From NCBI GenBank assembly GCA_038231815.1, contig JBBRKQ010000093.1:1-15525 (forward strand): a stretch of 15,525 bases of DNA, in the 5' to 3' direction. Position 1 is the first letter of the stretch. Each line of letters opens with the position of its first letter. The DNA comes from CAILKP01 sp038231815. GTDB taxonomy: Bacteria; Planctomycetota; Phycisphaerae; Phycisphaerales; UBA1924. The notes under the pieces were generated by a model. That model had not been told where the DNA came from. It did no database searches and saw nothing but the letters and a program-made list of their open reading frames with translations. The translations under genes were made by a program, and so were the position numbers. Below are positions 6,309 to 13,259 of the stretch, in pieces.

Positions 6309-7481
6309 CTGCCTATCCGCGTCCTCATCACGCAGCCCAGTGTGCCCAAGTATCGGGTGCCCGTCTTTAAAGAACTGGCCGCGAGGCCGGGGCTTGATGT
6401 GACGATCTGTCACGGTCGGCTGCCGAGTATTCCTGAGACGGTTCCGGACGGCTACAAGACACTGTTCAAGCAGTATCGCTCCTCCGGCACACTGTTCGGT
6501 GGATTTGAATGGCATTCACCACCTGTTGGCCTTATAAGCAGACGCAACTTTGATGTGGCCATTTTGCAGTGGAATGTGCGCATCCTTTCACTGCCGCTAA
6601 CCATTTTGCGTTGCCGCCTCGCTGGCATACCGGTTGTGCTGTGGGGGCACGGATACTCCAAGCACGAGGCATCGATCAAGGCCAAAATGCGAAAGCTCAT
6701 GGGGCTGCTGGGCGATGCGGTGCTGGTGTACAACCGCACAACGGCCGATGCGCTCGTGCAGGCCGGTGTGCCGCGGGCGCAGACTTTCGTTGCTTTGAAC
6801 GCTGTCGACCCAACTCCGATTCGCCGTGAGATGGACTATTGGAAGGCCCGGCCAGATGAACTGGCGGCATTCGCCAGCAAACTCTGGCTGCCCGGCGGCC
6901 CGAACTTGCTGTGTGTTTCCAGATTGCTTGATGCCAACCGGATCGATCGTGTGGTTAGCGCTGTCGCGGCGCTCAAAGGGCGCCTCCCCGGCATCAGGGC
7001 GGTGCTGGTGGGCTCGGGGCCTGCCGAGGGGGCGCTGCGAGCCCTTGCCGCAGAACTTGATGTCGCCGATCGGGTGCATTTCACCGGAGCGATTTACGAA
7101 GAAGCGGATCTCGCCCCGTATTTCCTGACGGCCCACCAGTTTGTGTACCCCGAGAACATCGGCCTTTCGCTGAACCATGGCATGGCGTATGGGCTGCCGA
7201 TCATCACCAGCAACCGGATTGATTCGCAGAATCCCGAGATCGAGGCGCTGCGCCATGAGCATAACGGCATGCTGTACGCCCACGGCAGCGATGAGGCCAT
7301 GCAGGCCGCAATCGCCCGGATTGCCACGGACCCAACGCTGCGAAACACGCTGGCCACCGGCGCGTACAACACGATTCACGGCCGCTACACGATTGAGCGA
7401 ATGGTTGACGGCATGGAAGCTTCAATCCGATATGCACTGGCGATCCGGCGGGAAGACCCGAGCATGTTTGCCACCGCCTAG
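6309..7481 (+). CDS. GT4-family glycosyltransferase, apparently CTG-started
   Basis: A GT-B fold glycosyltransferase of family 4 type: an N-terminal Rossmann half with IRVLITQPSVPKYRVPVF, and a C-terminal nucleotide-sugar half with LLCVSRLLDANRIDRVV, VLVGSGPAEGALRALA, VHFTGAIYEE and the active-site segment YPENIGLSLNHGMAYGLP. It probably transfers a sugar to a cell-surface glycan or lipid; donor and acceptor cannot be told. The normal E-x7-E pair has His in place of the second Glu. I place the start at CTG 6309: GAGGA at 6297-6301 is 7 bases before it, and the first beta strand lies before the only standard start (GTG 6342), which would cut it off. An in-frame TGA at 6291-6293 blocks any longer version. 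About 390 residues, a normal length. Confidence 0.85.
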   Translation: MPIRVLITQPSVPKYRVPVFKELAARPGLDVTICHGRLPSIPETVPDGYKTLFKQYRSSGTLFGGFEWHSPPVGLISRRNFDVAILQWNVRILSLPLTILRCRLAGIPVVLWGHGYSKHEASIKAKMRKLMGLLGDAVLVYNRTTADALVQAGVPRAQTFVALNAVDPTPIRREMDYWKARPDELAAFASKLWLPGGPNLLCVSRLLDANRIDRVVSAVAALKGRLPGIRAVLVGSGPAEGALRALAAELDVADRVHFTGAIYEEADLAPYFLTAHQFVYPENIGLSLNHGMAYGLPIITSNRIDSQNPEIEALRHEHNGMLYAHGSDEAMQAAIARIATDPTLRNTLATGAYNTIHGRYTIERMVDGMEASIRYALAIRREDPSMFATA

Positions 7482-7515
7482 TCCGGATTCGCTGGCAACC
7501 GTGCCGGCGCTCCAC

Positions 7516-7521
7516 TATCCT
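7516..7521 (+). promoter_or_regulatory. Possible -10 element (TATCCT) for a leaderless permease transcript
   Basis: TATCCT ends only 8 bases before the permease ATG at 7530, and no Shine-Dalgarno site lies between, so transcription could begin at or next to the start codon. A poor -35 (TGGCAA, 3 of 6 consensus) precedes it by 17 bases. The gap to the previous gene is just 48 bases, so co-transcription is the alternative. Confidence 0.25.
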
Positions 7522-7529
7522 CCGCGGCG

Positions 7530-9251
7530 ATGTCTACCCGAAGGCAACTCCCCCAATACGCACTACTCCTCGGCCTGCTAACGCTGCTGGGTGTGTTCCT
7601 GATTTACCCGGTGGCCCTCACACTCCGCGGGGCGTTCTATGCCGACGCCGCGGCGCGCTCTGGCTTTACCTTTGACAACATCCTGCTGGTGTTTCGTGAC
7701 CCGGTGTTGCGGGAGGGGCTGATCAACTCGCTGCTTGTGGCGACAACAACGACCACGCTGGCCACCCTCATTGCGCTGCCCTTGGCGGTGCTGAGCGTGC
7801 GGTACAAATTCCCGTTCAAAGGTTTTTACAACGCACTGGTGCTGGTGCCCCTGATTCTGCCGCCGTTTGTGGGTGCGATTGGCTTTAAGATGATTCTGGG
7901 CCGGGAAGGTGCGCTCAACTCGCTGCTTGGTACGGAGTGGGACATTTTAGGGTCCGCTCGATTTTGGGGTGTTGCGGTGGCACAAGCGCTGTCGCTGTAT
8001 CCGATTATTTATCTGAACGCCACGGCGGCCTTAGCCAATCTGGACCCTGCGCTTGATGAAGCCGCGGAAAACCTTGGCTGCGGCCCAATCAAGCGGCTTT
8101 TTCGGATCACGCTGCCGCTGATACGGCCGGGCCTGTTTGCTGGCGGCACAGTGGTGTTCATTTGGTCGTTTACAGAGCTTGGTGCGCCGCTGGTGTTTGA
8201 CTTCAACCGCGTGACCCCGGTGCAGATTTTTAACGGGCTTAAGGAAGTTGAATCCTCGGCCCAGCCGTACGCGCTCACGTTTGTGATGCTGGTGATCGCC
8301 GTGGGCATCTACATCTTCGGCAAGCGGTTTCTGGCCGGTAACGCCTATGCCATGTCATCCAAGGCTTCACGAGCATCGGCTGAGCATGTGCTGCCACTCT
8401 GGGGTGGCATTGCAACCTCGCTGCTGTTTGGCATCGTTTGTGCGGCGGCATTGCTGCCGCACTTGGGCGTTATTTTTACGGCGCTGGCCGAGCCCGGGTC
8501 GTGGTATAACTCAATCCTGCCGACTCGGATGACCACGAGCCACTTCCAACAAGCGCTCACCCATCCGGATGCGTTTGGTGCGATCCGCAACTCGCTCTTC
8601 CTGGCGTTTTGTGCAGTGATCTTGGACTTGGTACTGGGCCTGCTTGCCGGATACCTGATTGTGCGCACGAATATCAGAGGTCGCGGCCTCCTAGATGCAC
8701 TGTGCATGCTGCCAATCGCGGTGCCGGGGCTGGTGATGGCCTTTGGCTACATCGCCATGAGCCTGCAATGGCCGCTGGGCAAGGGTGATATTTTGGAGGG
8801 CTTTGCCAGTGTGCTGGGTGCCCAGCCTAATCCGTTTCCGATTCTGATTGTTGCGTACGCCGTGCGACGGCTGCCGTACATCGTGCGTGCGGTGGTGGCT
8901 GGCTTGCAGCAAACCAGCGGGCAGATGGAAGAAGCTGCGCTGAACCTGGGGGCATCAACGTTCACGGCCGTGCGCCGAATCATCGTGCCGCTCATCGCCG
9001 CCAACCTTATCGCGGGGGCTCTGCTTGCGTTCGCGTTTGCGATGCTTGAGGTTTCAGACTCGTTGCTGCTGGCCCAGCAAAGCCAGCATGCGCCTATTAC
9101 CAAGGCGATTTTTAACTTCGCCAATCGCCTGGCCGATGGCCCGCACATTGCCAGCGCCATGGGTGTGTGGGGCATGGCGCTGCTGGCCACCACTTTGGTG
9201 GGTGCCAGCATCCTGCTTGGTAAGAAGCTTGGTGCCATCTTCCGGGTTTGA
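7530..9251 (+). CDS. Fused two-domain ABC transporter permease, iron(III)/FbpB-like
   Basis: A 573-residue inner-membrane protein with about twelve hydrophobic segments in two homologous halves, the layout of FbpB/AfuB/ThiP-type permeases that serve ferric ion, thiamine or similar substrates. Each half carries the cytoplasmic EAA loop that docks on the ATPase: DEAAENLGCGPIKRLFRI near residues 174-192 and EEAALNLGASTFTAVRRI near 467-484, each followed by a P-L-I helix start. The iron-type resemblance makes iron(III) import the favoured guess, but substrate cannot be fixed from the permease alone. The matching binding protein and ATPase are not adjacent: glycosyltransferase upstream and nadD downstream. 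Start ATG 7530 precedes TM1 by about ten residues. Confidence 0.85.
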   Translation: MSTRRQLPQYALLLGLLTLLGVFLIYPVALTLRGAFYADAAARSGFTFDNILLVFRDPVLREGLINSLLVATTTTTLATLIALPLAVLSVRYKFPFKGFYNALVLVPLILPPFVGAIGFKMILGREGALNSLLGTEWDILGSARFWGVAVAQALSLYPIIYLNATAALANLDPALDEAAENLGCGPIKRLFRITLPLIRPGLFAGGTVVFIWSFTELGAPLVFDFNRVTPVQIFNGLKEVESSAQPYALTFVMLVIAVGIYIFGKRFLAGNAYAMSSKASRASAEHVLPLWGGIATSLLFGIVCAAALLPHLGVIFTALAEPGSWYNSILPTRMTTSHFQQALTHPDAFGAIRNSLFLAFCAVILDLVLGLLAGYLIVRTNIRGRGLLDALCMLPIAVPGLVMAFGYIAMSLQWPLGKGDILEGFASVLGAQPNPFPILIVAYAVRRLPYIVRAVVAGLQQTSGQMEEAALNLGASTFTAVRRIIVPLIAANLIAGALLAFAFAMLEVSDSLLLAQQSQHAPITKAIFNFANRLADGPHIASAMGVWGMALLATTLVGASILLGKKLGAIFRV

Positions 9252-9295
9252 ACAATTGCCTTGCGTCTTTGCGCCTTGCCTCGTTTATTTTTCAC

Positions 9296-9336
9296 CTTTT
9301 CTCTTTTCTCTTTTCTCTTTTCTCTTTTCTCTTTTC
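9296..9336 (+). repeat. 7-bp microsatellite (CTTTTCT), 5.9 copies
   Basis: Five perfect copies of CTTTTCT run from 9296 to 9330, followed by a 6-base partial copy to 9336. The tract is pure pyrimidine on the + strand, lies in the 107-bp spacer between the permease stop and the nadD start, and ends 22 bases before that start. A 7-base unit is prone to slippage and would change spacer length in non-triplet steps. It could also influence initiation as a U/C-rich leader. Confidence 0.95.
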
Positions 9337-9358
9337 CCTTTGTCCTGCTCGCCCGCTC

Positions 9359-10123
9359 ATGCCAGCCCCCGAGCACATCATTCTCTTCGGCGGCTCGTTT
9401 GATCCGCCCCACCTTGCCCATGTGCGGCTGTCTCAGCAGGCTCGTCTGGCTTGGGCTGCGGACAACGCGATTGACCCGGCCTGCACGCTGCTGGCGTACA
9501 TCCCCGCGGCACGCAGCCCGCACAAGGCCACTGCGCCGCACGCTACTGATGCCCAGCGACTGGAGATGCTTGACCTTGCGCTTGGCCCTGCACTGGCGGA
9601 TGCTGCCGCACCAGCTGCAATTTGGCCGGTTGAACTTGAGCGGGCCGCGGCGGCTGCTGGCCCCAGTTACACCATCGACACTGTGACCACCCTTCGTGGG
9701 CAGCTTGATGCCCAGGGCAAAGGACTCGTGCGGCTTCATCTGCTTATTGGGGCTGATCAGCTGGCGGCCTTGCACCGCTGGCACCGCGCCAGAGAACTTG
9801 TTGCCGCTGCCCCGCCGATTGTCATGTTCCGGCCCCCTTACGAACAGCCTGAACCACTTGCTCAGGCCTTGCTTGACACCGGTGCGTGGTCACCCACGGA
9901 TCTGGCGTTGTTGCTCTCGGCACTGGTCACGTCCAGCATCAGTGCTTCCAGCACCGCCGCCCGTGCGGCCGCCGCGGCCGAGGACTTTGCCTCCCTTGAG
10001 GCCATCGTTGGCCCAGCCGTTGCCGGGTACATTCGCCTGCACGGTCTTTACCTTGCGAAGCTTGGCATTCTCGGTGCCGGGCCTGGAGCAGGGCCGGCAG
10101 CGGGGCCGGGAGGAAACCCATGA
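9359..10123 (+). CDS. nadD: Nicotinate-nucleotide adenylyltransferase
   Basis: NadD joins nicotinate mononucleotide and ATP to form deamido-NAD, the shared penultimate step of NAD synthesis in the cytoplasm. Residues 11-22 (GGSFDPPHLAHV) form the nucleotidyltransferase motif with the HxxH pair, IPAARSPHK near residue 50 is typical of the substrate loop, and SISASSTAAR near 192-201 is the C-terminal (I)SSTxxR ATP-binding motif. With ATG at 9359 the protein has 254 residues; family members are usually 190-220, the surplus being mid-protein Ala-rich insertions and a Gly/Pro tail. A longer frame from TTG 9248 would translate the microsatellite and is rejected. Its stop overlaps the next gene's start as ATGA. 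Confidence 0.93.
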   Translation: MPAPEHIILFGGSFDPPHLAHVRLSQQARLAWAADNAIDPACTLLAYIPAARSPHKATAPHATDAQRLEMLDLALGPALADAAAPAAIWPVELERAAAAAGPSYTIDTVTTLRGQLDAQGKGLVRLHLLIGADQLAALHRWHRARELVAAAPPIVMFRPPYEQPEPLAQALLDTGAWSPTDLALLLSALVTSSISASSTAARAAAAAEDFASLEAIVGPAVAGYIRLHGLYLAKLGILGAGPGAGPAAGPGGNP

Positions 10124-10401
10124 CTAGAACCCGTCTTGCCGTGTTCAGCTTGCTCGGCTGCATTGCTCTTGGCACGGGCTGTGTCATCGGGTTGGTCGTC
10201 TGGCGCGGCGTTCAACTGGCGGAGCCGGCCCAGTCCGCTGTGCCCGTCTCGGTTTTTTCCAGCCTTCCGGCGAAACTGCTCGTTGGCGGCTTTGTGCTTT
10301 CCATACTCGGGGGCGTCGCTTCGGTGGCGATGTGGCTGTTTGCTGCCGCCCCGTTGCATCCGGATGCCGAGCCAGCTTCGGCGAAGAAGCCGCTTTTTTG
10401 A
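10120..10401 (+). CDS. Small membrane protein with two predicted helices
   Basis: A 93-residue protein whose N-terminus (LAVFSLLGCIALGTGCVIGLVVW) and C-terminal half (LLVGGFVLSILGGVASVAMWLFA) are hydrophobic enough to be membrane helices, joined by a loop of about 25 residues, with a short polar tail. The ATG overlaps the nadD stop (ATGA), and a GGGAGG ribosome site at 10108-10113, inside the nadD 3' end, lies 6 bases upstream; coupled translation with nadD is likely. No family was recognised. A Gly- and small-residue-rich first helix could also be an uncleaved signal. Function is unknown. Confidence 0.7.
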   Translation: MTRTRLAVFSLLGCIALGTGCVIGLVVWRGVQLAEPAQSAVPVSVFSSLPAKLLVGGFVLSILGGVASVAMWLFAAAPLHPDAEPASAKKPLF

Positions 10402-10413
10402 TCGAAAAACGGC
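10389..10413 (+). terminator. Hairpin spanning the stop of the small membrane protein
   Basis: GCCG with a following T-run (10389-10399) pairs with an A-run ending in CGGC (10405-10413) around a GATC centre, with one unpaired C; the TGA at 10399-10401 lies within it. Transcription past GTTTTATTG after the stem could be the release site. The stem is A/T-rich in its upper part and interrupted, so efficiency is doubtful. Confidence 0.35.
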
Positions 10414-10428
10414 GTTTTATTGTGAGAA

Positions 10429-10447
10429 TCAACCATCTAATGGTTGA
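10429..10447. promoter_or_regulatory. 19-bp palindrome, copy 1 (TCAACCATCTAATGGTTGA)
   Basis: An 8-bp perfect dyad (TCAACCAT / ATGGTTGA) around a 3-base centre. It is followed 22 bp centre-to-centre by a second copy at 10451-10469, and both lie directly upstream of the DUF4143 ATPase gene. The pair is most simply read as an operator bound by a dimeric regulator, possibly the ATPase's own; a transcribed hairpin pair is the alternative. Confidence 0.6.
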
Positions 10448-10450
10448 TTA

Positions 10451-10469
10451 TTAACCACCTGATGGTTAA
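10451..10469. promoter_or_regulatory. 19-bp palindrome, copy 2 (TTAACCACCTGATGGTTAA)
   Basis: A 7-bp dyad (TTAACCA / TGGTTAA) around a 5-base centre. It matches copy 1 at 15 of 19 positions, and one difference is paired: C2-G18 in copy 1 becomes T2-A18 here, keeping symmetry. It contains the in-frame TAA (10467-10469) that marks the upstream limit of the ATPase frame. Confidence 0.6.
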
Positions 10470-10478
10470 CAATCATCC

Positions 10479-11717
10479 CTGTACCAGCGAAACGCCCTCC
10501 CGGCTCTGCGTGCGGCACTGGCAGATACCCCCGTGGTGCTGCTTCACGGGGCACGCCAAACTGGCAAATCAACGCTGACCCAGGCCGTAGCCGCATTGAG
10601 TCCTCAGCGACGGTATTTGACGCTGGATGATCCAACTGTTCTGGCGGCGGCGGTTGCGGATGCCGCGGGTTTTCTCTCGGGGCTCTCCGGCCCCGTCGTG
10701 CTTGATGAGGTGCAGCGTGCGCCGAACCTTTTCATCGCCATCAAGGAGGCCGTTGACCGCGAGCGTACTCCCGGCCGGTTCCTGCTTACTGGTTCTGCCA
10801 ACGTTTTGCTGGTGCCAACTATTTCCGAGTCGCTGGCAGGGCGGGTTGAACTGATCACGCTTTGGCCACTTTCTCAAGGTGAACTTGAGGGCAGAAGCGA
10901 TAGCTTTATTGATGCCGTATTTGCTGGCGACTTGGCCAGTTTGCAGATGCACGCGGTGAAAAAGAATGCGATGCCGCTGACTGAGCGAATTGTTCGTGGT
11001 GGCTATCCCGAACCGATCACCCGGCCCGCCGGGGCGCGCCGGGCGGCGTGGTACGCGTCGTATCTCACCACCATTCTCCAGCGTGACATCCGCGATTTGT
11101 CCAACATCGAGGGCCTGTCGGACCTTCCCCGGTTACTTGGCCTGATTGCCTCCCGCACCAGCGGGCTGCTGAACTTCTCGGATCTCGCCCGCAGCCTGTC
11201 GATGCCACAGTCATCGCTGAAGCGGTACTTCGCGCTGCTTGAGGCAACATTTCTGGTTGTCACGATCCCTGCGTGGTCCAGCAATCACGGGCTGCGGCTG
11301 GCCAAAGCGCCCAAGGTCATGCTGGGCGATACCGTTATGGCTTGTCACCTCATGGGTATGGACGAAGCACGCCTGAAGGACGACGGGTCTGCCGGGGGCG
11401 CACTGCTTGAGACCTTTGTGGCCATGGAACTGGCCAAGCAAATCGGCTGGAGCGCCGCGCGGCCAAAGCTTTATCACTTTCGCACCGCCACGGGGCGCGA
11501 GGTTGATCTGGTGCTCGAAGACCCTGCCGGGCGGATTGTGGGTATTGAGGTCAAGTCCGCTTCAAGCGTCAATTCCCGTAACTTTGCAGGGCTCCGTGCC
11601 CTGTGGGAGGCTACTGGCAGCAAGTTTGTTCGGGGTATTGTGCTGCTTTGTGGCCCGCAAACCGTCGCGTTTGAGGGAAACCTTGCGGCCGTTCCAATCT
11701 CAACTGTTTGGCAATAA
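10479..11717 (+). CDS. AAA-family ATPase with DUF4143 C-terminal domain (COG1373)
   Basis: A two-domain protein: an ATPase with Walker A GARQTGKST at residues 24-32, Walker B VVLDEVQRAP near 72-81 and sensor-type LLTGSANVLL near 103-112, then a DUF4143 domain. The C-terminal EVDLVLED ... GIEVKSASS pattern near residues 341 and 355 resembles a PD-(D/E)xK nuclease-like core (D ... ExK). This is a widespread accessory gene family with no agreed function. Residues before the only standard start (GTG 10533), reading LYQRNALPALRAALADTP, are the usual N-terminus of the family, so the start is placed at CTG 10479, directly after the two palindromes and with no visible Shine-Dalgarno site. An in-frame TAA at 10467-10469 stops any further extension. 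412 residues is a typical length, so the gene looks intact. Confidence 0.88.
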   Translation: MYQRNALPALRAALADTPVVLLHGARQTGKSTLTQAVAALSPQRRYLTLDDPTVLAAAVADAAGFLSGLSGPVVLDEVQRAPNLFIAIKEAVDRERTPGRFLLTGSANVLLVPTISESLAGRVELITLWPLSQGELEGRSDSFIDAVFAGDLASLQMHAVKKNAMPLTERIVRGGYPEPITRPAGARRAAWYASYLTTILQRDIRDLSNIEGLSDLPRLLGLIASRTSGLLNFSDLARSLSMPQSSLKRYFALLEATFLVVTIPAWSSNHGLRLAKAPKVMLGDTVMACHLMGMDEARLKDDGSAGGALLETFVAMELAKQIGWSAARPKLYHFRTATGREVDLVLEDPAGRIVGIEVKSASSVNSRNFAGLRALWEATGSKFVRGIVLLCGPQTVAFEGNLAAVPISTVWQ

Positions 11718-11737
11718 CTGCCGCCAAGTCGGGGCAG

Positions 11738-11799
11738 GGGGTGGGCACGTGCTGGCACGCCCCATTCCGCAGGCCCGGCGAATCCGACATGCCCACCCC
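11738..11799. other. Long-spaced 10-bp inverted repeat
   Basis: GGGGTGGGCA (11738-11747) and TGCCCACCCC (11790-11799) are perfect reverse complements separated by 42 bases, in the space between the ATPase stop and the binding-protein gene. A small inner hairpin (CGTG/CACG) begins just inside. No T-run follows, so it may act as a terminator-like structure or a regulatory site; the role is unknown. Confidence 0.5.
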
Positions 11800-11884
11800 G
11801 GCGAAACCGGTGGTAAGTGCAAAGTGATTCGCCGCTTACCCGGCGGGTTGCTATTCTGGCAGACCCTTACGGAGATCTGATTTC

Positions 11885-13090
11885 ATGAACCGATTCAATC
11901 TTTCGCGTCGCTCTGTGTTTTCTCTGGCTGTTGCTGGCACGTGTGCTGTGCTGGGCCTGGCAGCTCTTGCCTCGGCTAAACCGGCGGCTGCGCCGGCTGC
12001 TGTTGTCAAGCCCGCCACGGGTGAACCCATTCTTGTGGGTCACTACGGGTCGCTCACTGGCAAGGAGGCCACGTTTGGGCAGTCCACCAGTAATGGTGTC
12101 AAGCTGGCGATTAAAGAGTTTAACGCCAAGGGCGGGTTTAACGGTCGGCCCATCAGTCTGAAGGAATATGACACCAAGGGCGAGGCCAAAGAGGCCACGC
12201 TGGCCGTGACTCGTCTGGTGAAAAGCGACAAGGTCATCGCGGTTTTGGGAGAGGTTGCAAGCTCCGTTTCGCTGGCGGGTGGCCCGGTGTGCCAAGAGGC
12301 GGGCATTCCCATGATCACGCCGTCCAGCACCAATCCGCGCGTAACGGCGGTGGGGGACATGATCTTCCGTGTGTGCTTTATTGATCCGTTCCAGGGTTAC
12401 GCGGGGGCCAAGTTTGCCCGTGAGAACATCAAGGCCAAGACCGCGGCCGTGCTGGTTGATCAGGCCCAGGCCTATGCCGTGGGTTTGGGTGATGAGTTTA
12501 AAAAGAACTTCCTGAAGTTTGGCGGCACCATCGCTGTTGAAACAACGTACACCGGCGGTGCGCAGGACTTTACCGCGCAGCTCACGGCCATTCGCGCTGC
12601 CAAGCCTGATGTGATCTACATCCCCGGTTACTACACCGACGTCGGCAACATCGCCCTGCAGGCCCGTAAGGCCGGTATCACAGTGCCGCTGCTGGGTGGA
12701 GATGGTTGGGACTCCGAGCAGCTTGCCAAGATTGGCAAGGACGCCATCGAGGGCTGCTACTACACCAATCACTACGCCCCGGACCAGCCCGAGTCGCGCG
12801 TTCGCACCTTCATCGCGGCGTATTCCAAGGAGTACAACGGCTCAACGCCCGATGGCTTGGCTGCCTTGGGTTATGATGCGGCCAATATTCTGTTCGATTC
12901 GATGAAGCGTGCGAAGAGCCTCGGTGGTAAAGACCTCCGCGATGCCATCGCCGCCACCAAGGCCTTTGGAGCGGTGACGGGCGATATCACCATCAATGCC
13001 AGCCGCGATGCGGTAAAGTCGGCCGTTGTTGTTGAAATGGCCGGCGACCCGCCGAGCCCCAAGTATGTGGCCACGGTCAAGCCTGAGTAA
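11885..13090 (+). CDS. Branched-chain amino acid-type ABC transporter substrate-binding protein (LivJ-like)
   Basis: A 401-residue periplasmic binding protein of the LivJ/receptor-ligand (type I) class, which captures amino acids or small organic acids for an ABC importer. The mature part opens with ILVGHYGSLTGKEATFGQSTSNGVKLAI, and AVLGEVASSVSLA, ITPSSTNPRV and DVIYIPGYYTDVG are the expected motifs around the ligand cleft. ATG at 11885 has GGAG at 11871-11874, 10 bases upstream. The leader peptide contains SRRSVF before its hydrophobic core, fitting a twin-arginine signal, with likely cleavage after ASA at residue 31. No LivHMGF genes adjoin it: it is flanked by the ATPase and, past a terminator, an oxidoreductase, so it is an orphan here. 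Ligand cannot be told. Confidence 0.92.
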   Translation: MNRFNLSRRSVFSLAVAGTCAVLGLAALASAKPAAAPAAVVKPATGEPILVGHYGSLTGKEATFGQSTSNGVKLAIKEFNAKGGFNGRPISLKEYDTKGEAKEATLAVTRLVKSDKVIAVLGEVASSVSLAGGPVCQEAGIPMITPSSTNPRVTAVGDMIFRVCFIDPFQGYAGAKFARENIKAKTAAVLVDQAQAYAVGLGDEFKKNFLKFGGTIAVETTYTGGAQDFTAQLTAIRAAKPDVIYIPGYYTDVGNIALQARKAGITVPLLGGDGWDSEQLAKIGKDAIEGCYYTNHYAPDQPESRVRTFIAAYSKEYNGSTPDGLAALGYDAANILFDSMKRAKSLGGKDLRDAIAATKAFGAVTGDITINASRDAVKSAVVVEMAGDPPSPKYVATVKPE

Positions 13091-13120
13091 GCTCAGCATC
13101 CGATAATACAATTGACCTCG

Positions 13121-13146
13121 AAGAGCGGCCACTAGGCCGCTTTTTC
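13121..13146 (+). terminator. Rho-independent terminator after the binding-protein gene
   Basis: A perfect 7-bp GC-rich stem (AGCGGCC 13124-13130, GGCCGCT 13135-13141) with an ACTA loop is followed at once by a run of five T (13141-13145). AAG before and TTT after can extend the pairing. It lies 31 bases past the binding-protein stop and isolates that gene from the oxidoreductase. Confidence 0.92.
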
Positions 13147-13259
13147 AATCGACTGCATCAACAATCCCGTGTGCGTTGTACGCTTTGTTTTGGTTTCTCT
13201 TTTAACTTTTCTCTTCCGCCCCCGCCTCGACGCTTCCTCTCTCAAGGCTCGCTCCCGCT

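Noticed and set aside
8747..9784. 345-residue minus-strand frame across the permease end and nadD
   Set aside because: It translates the microsatellite into a charged low-complexity run and crosses two well-supported genes.
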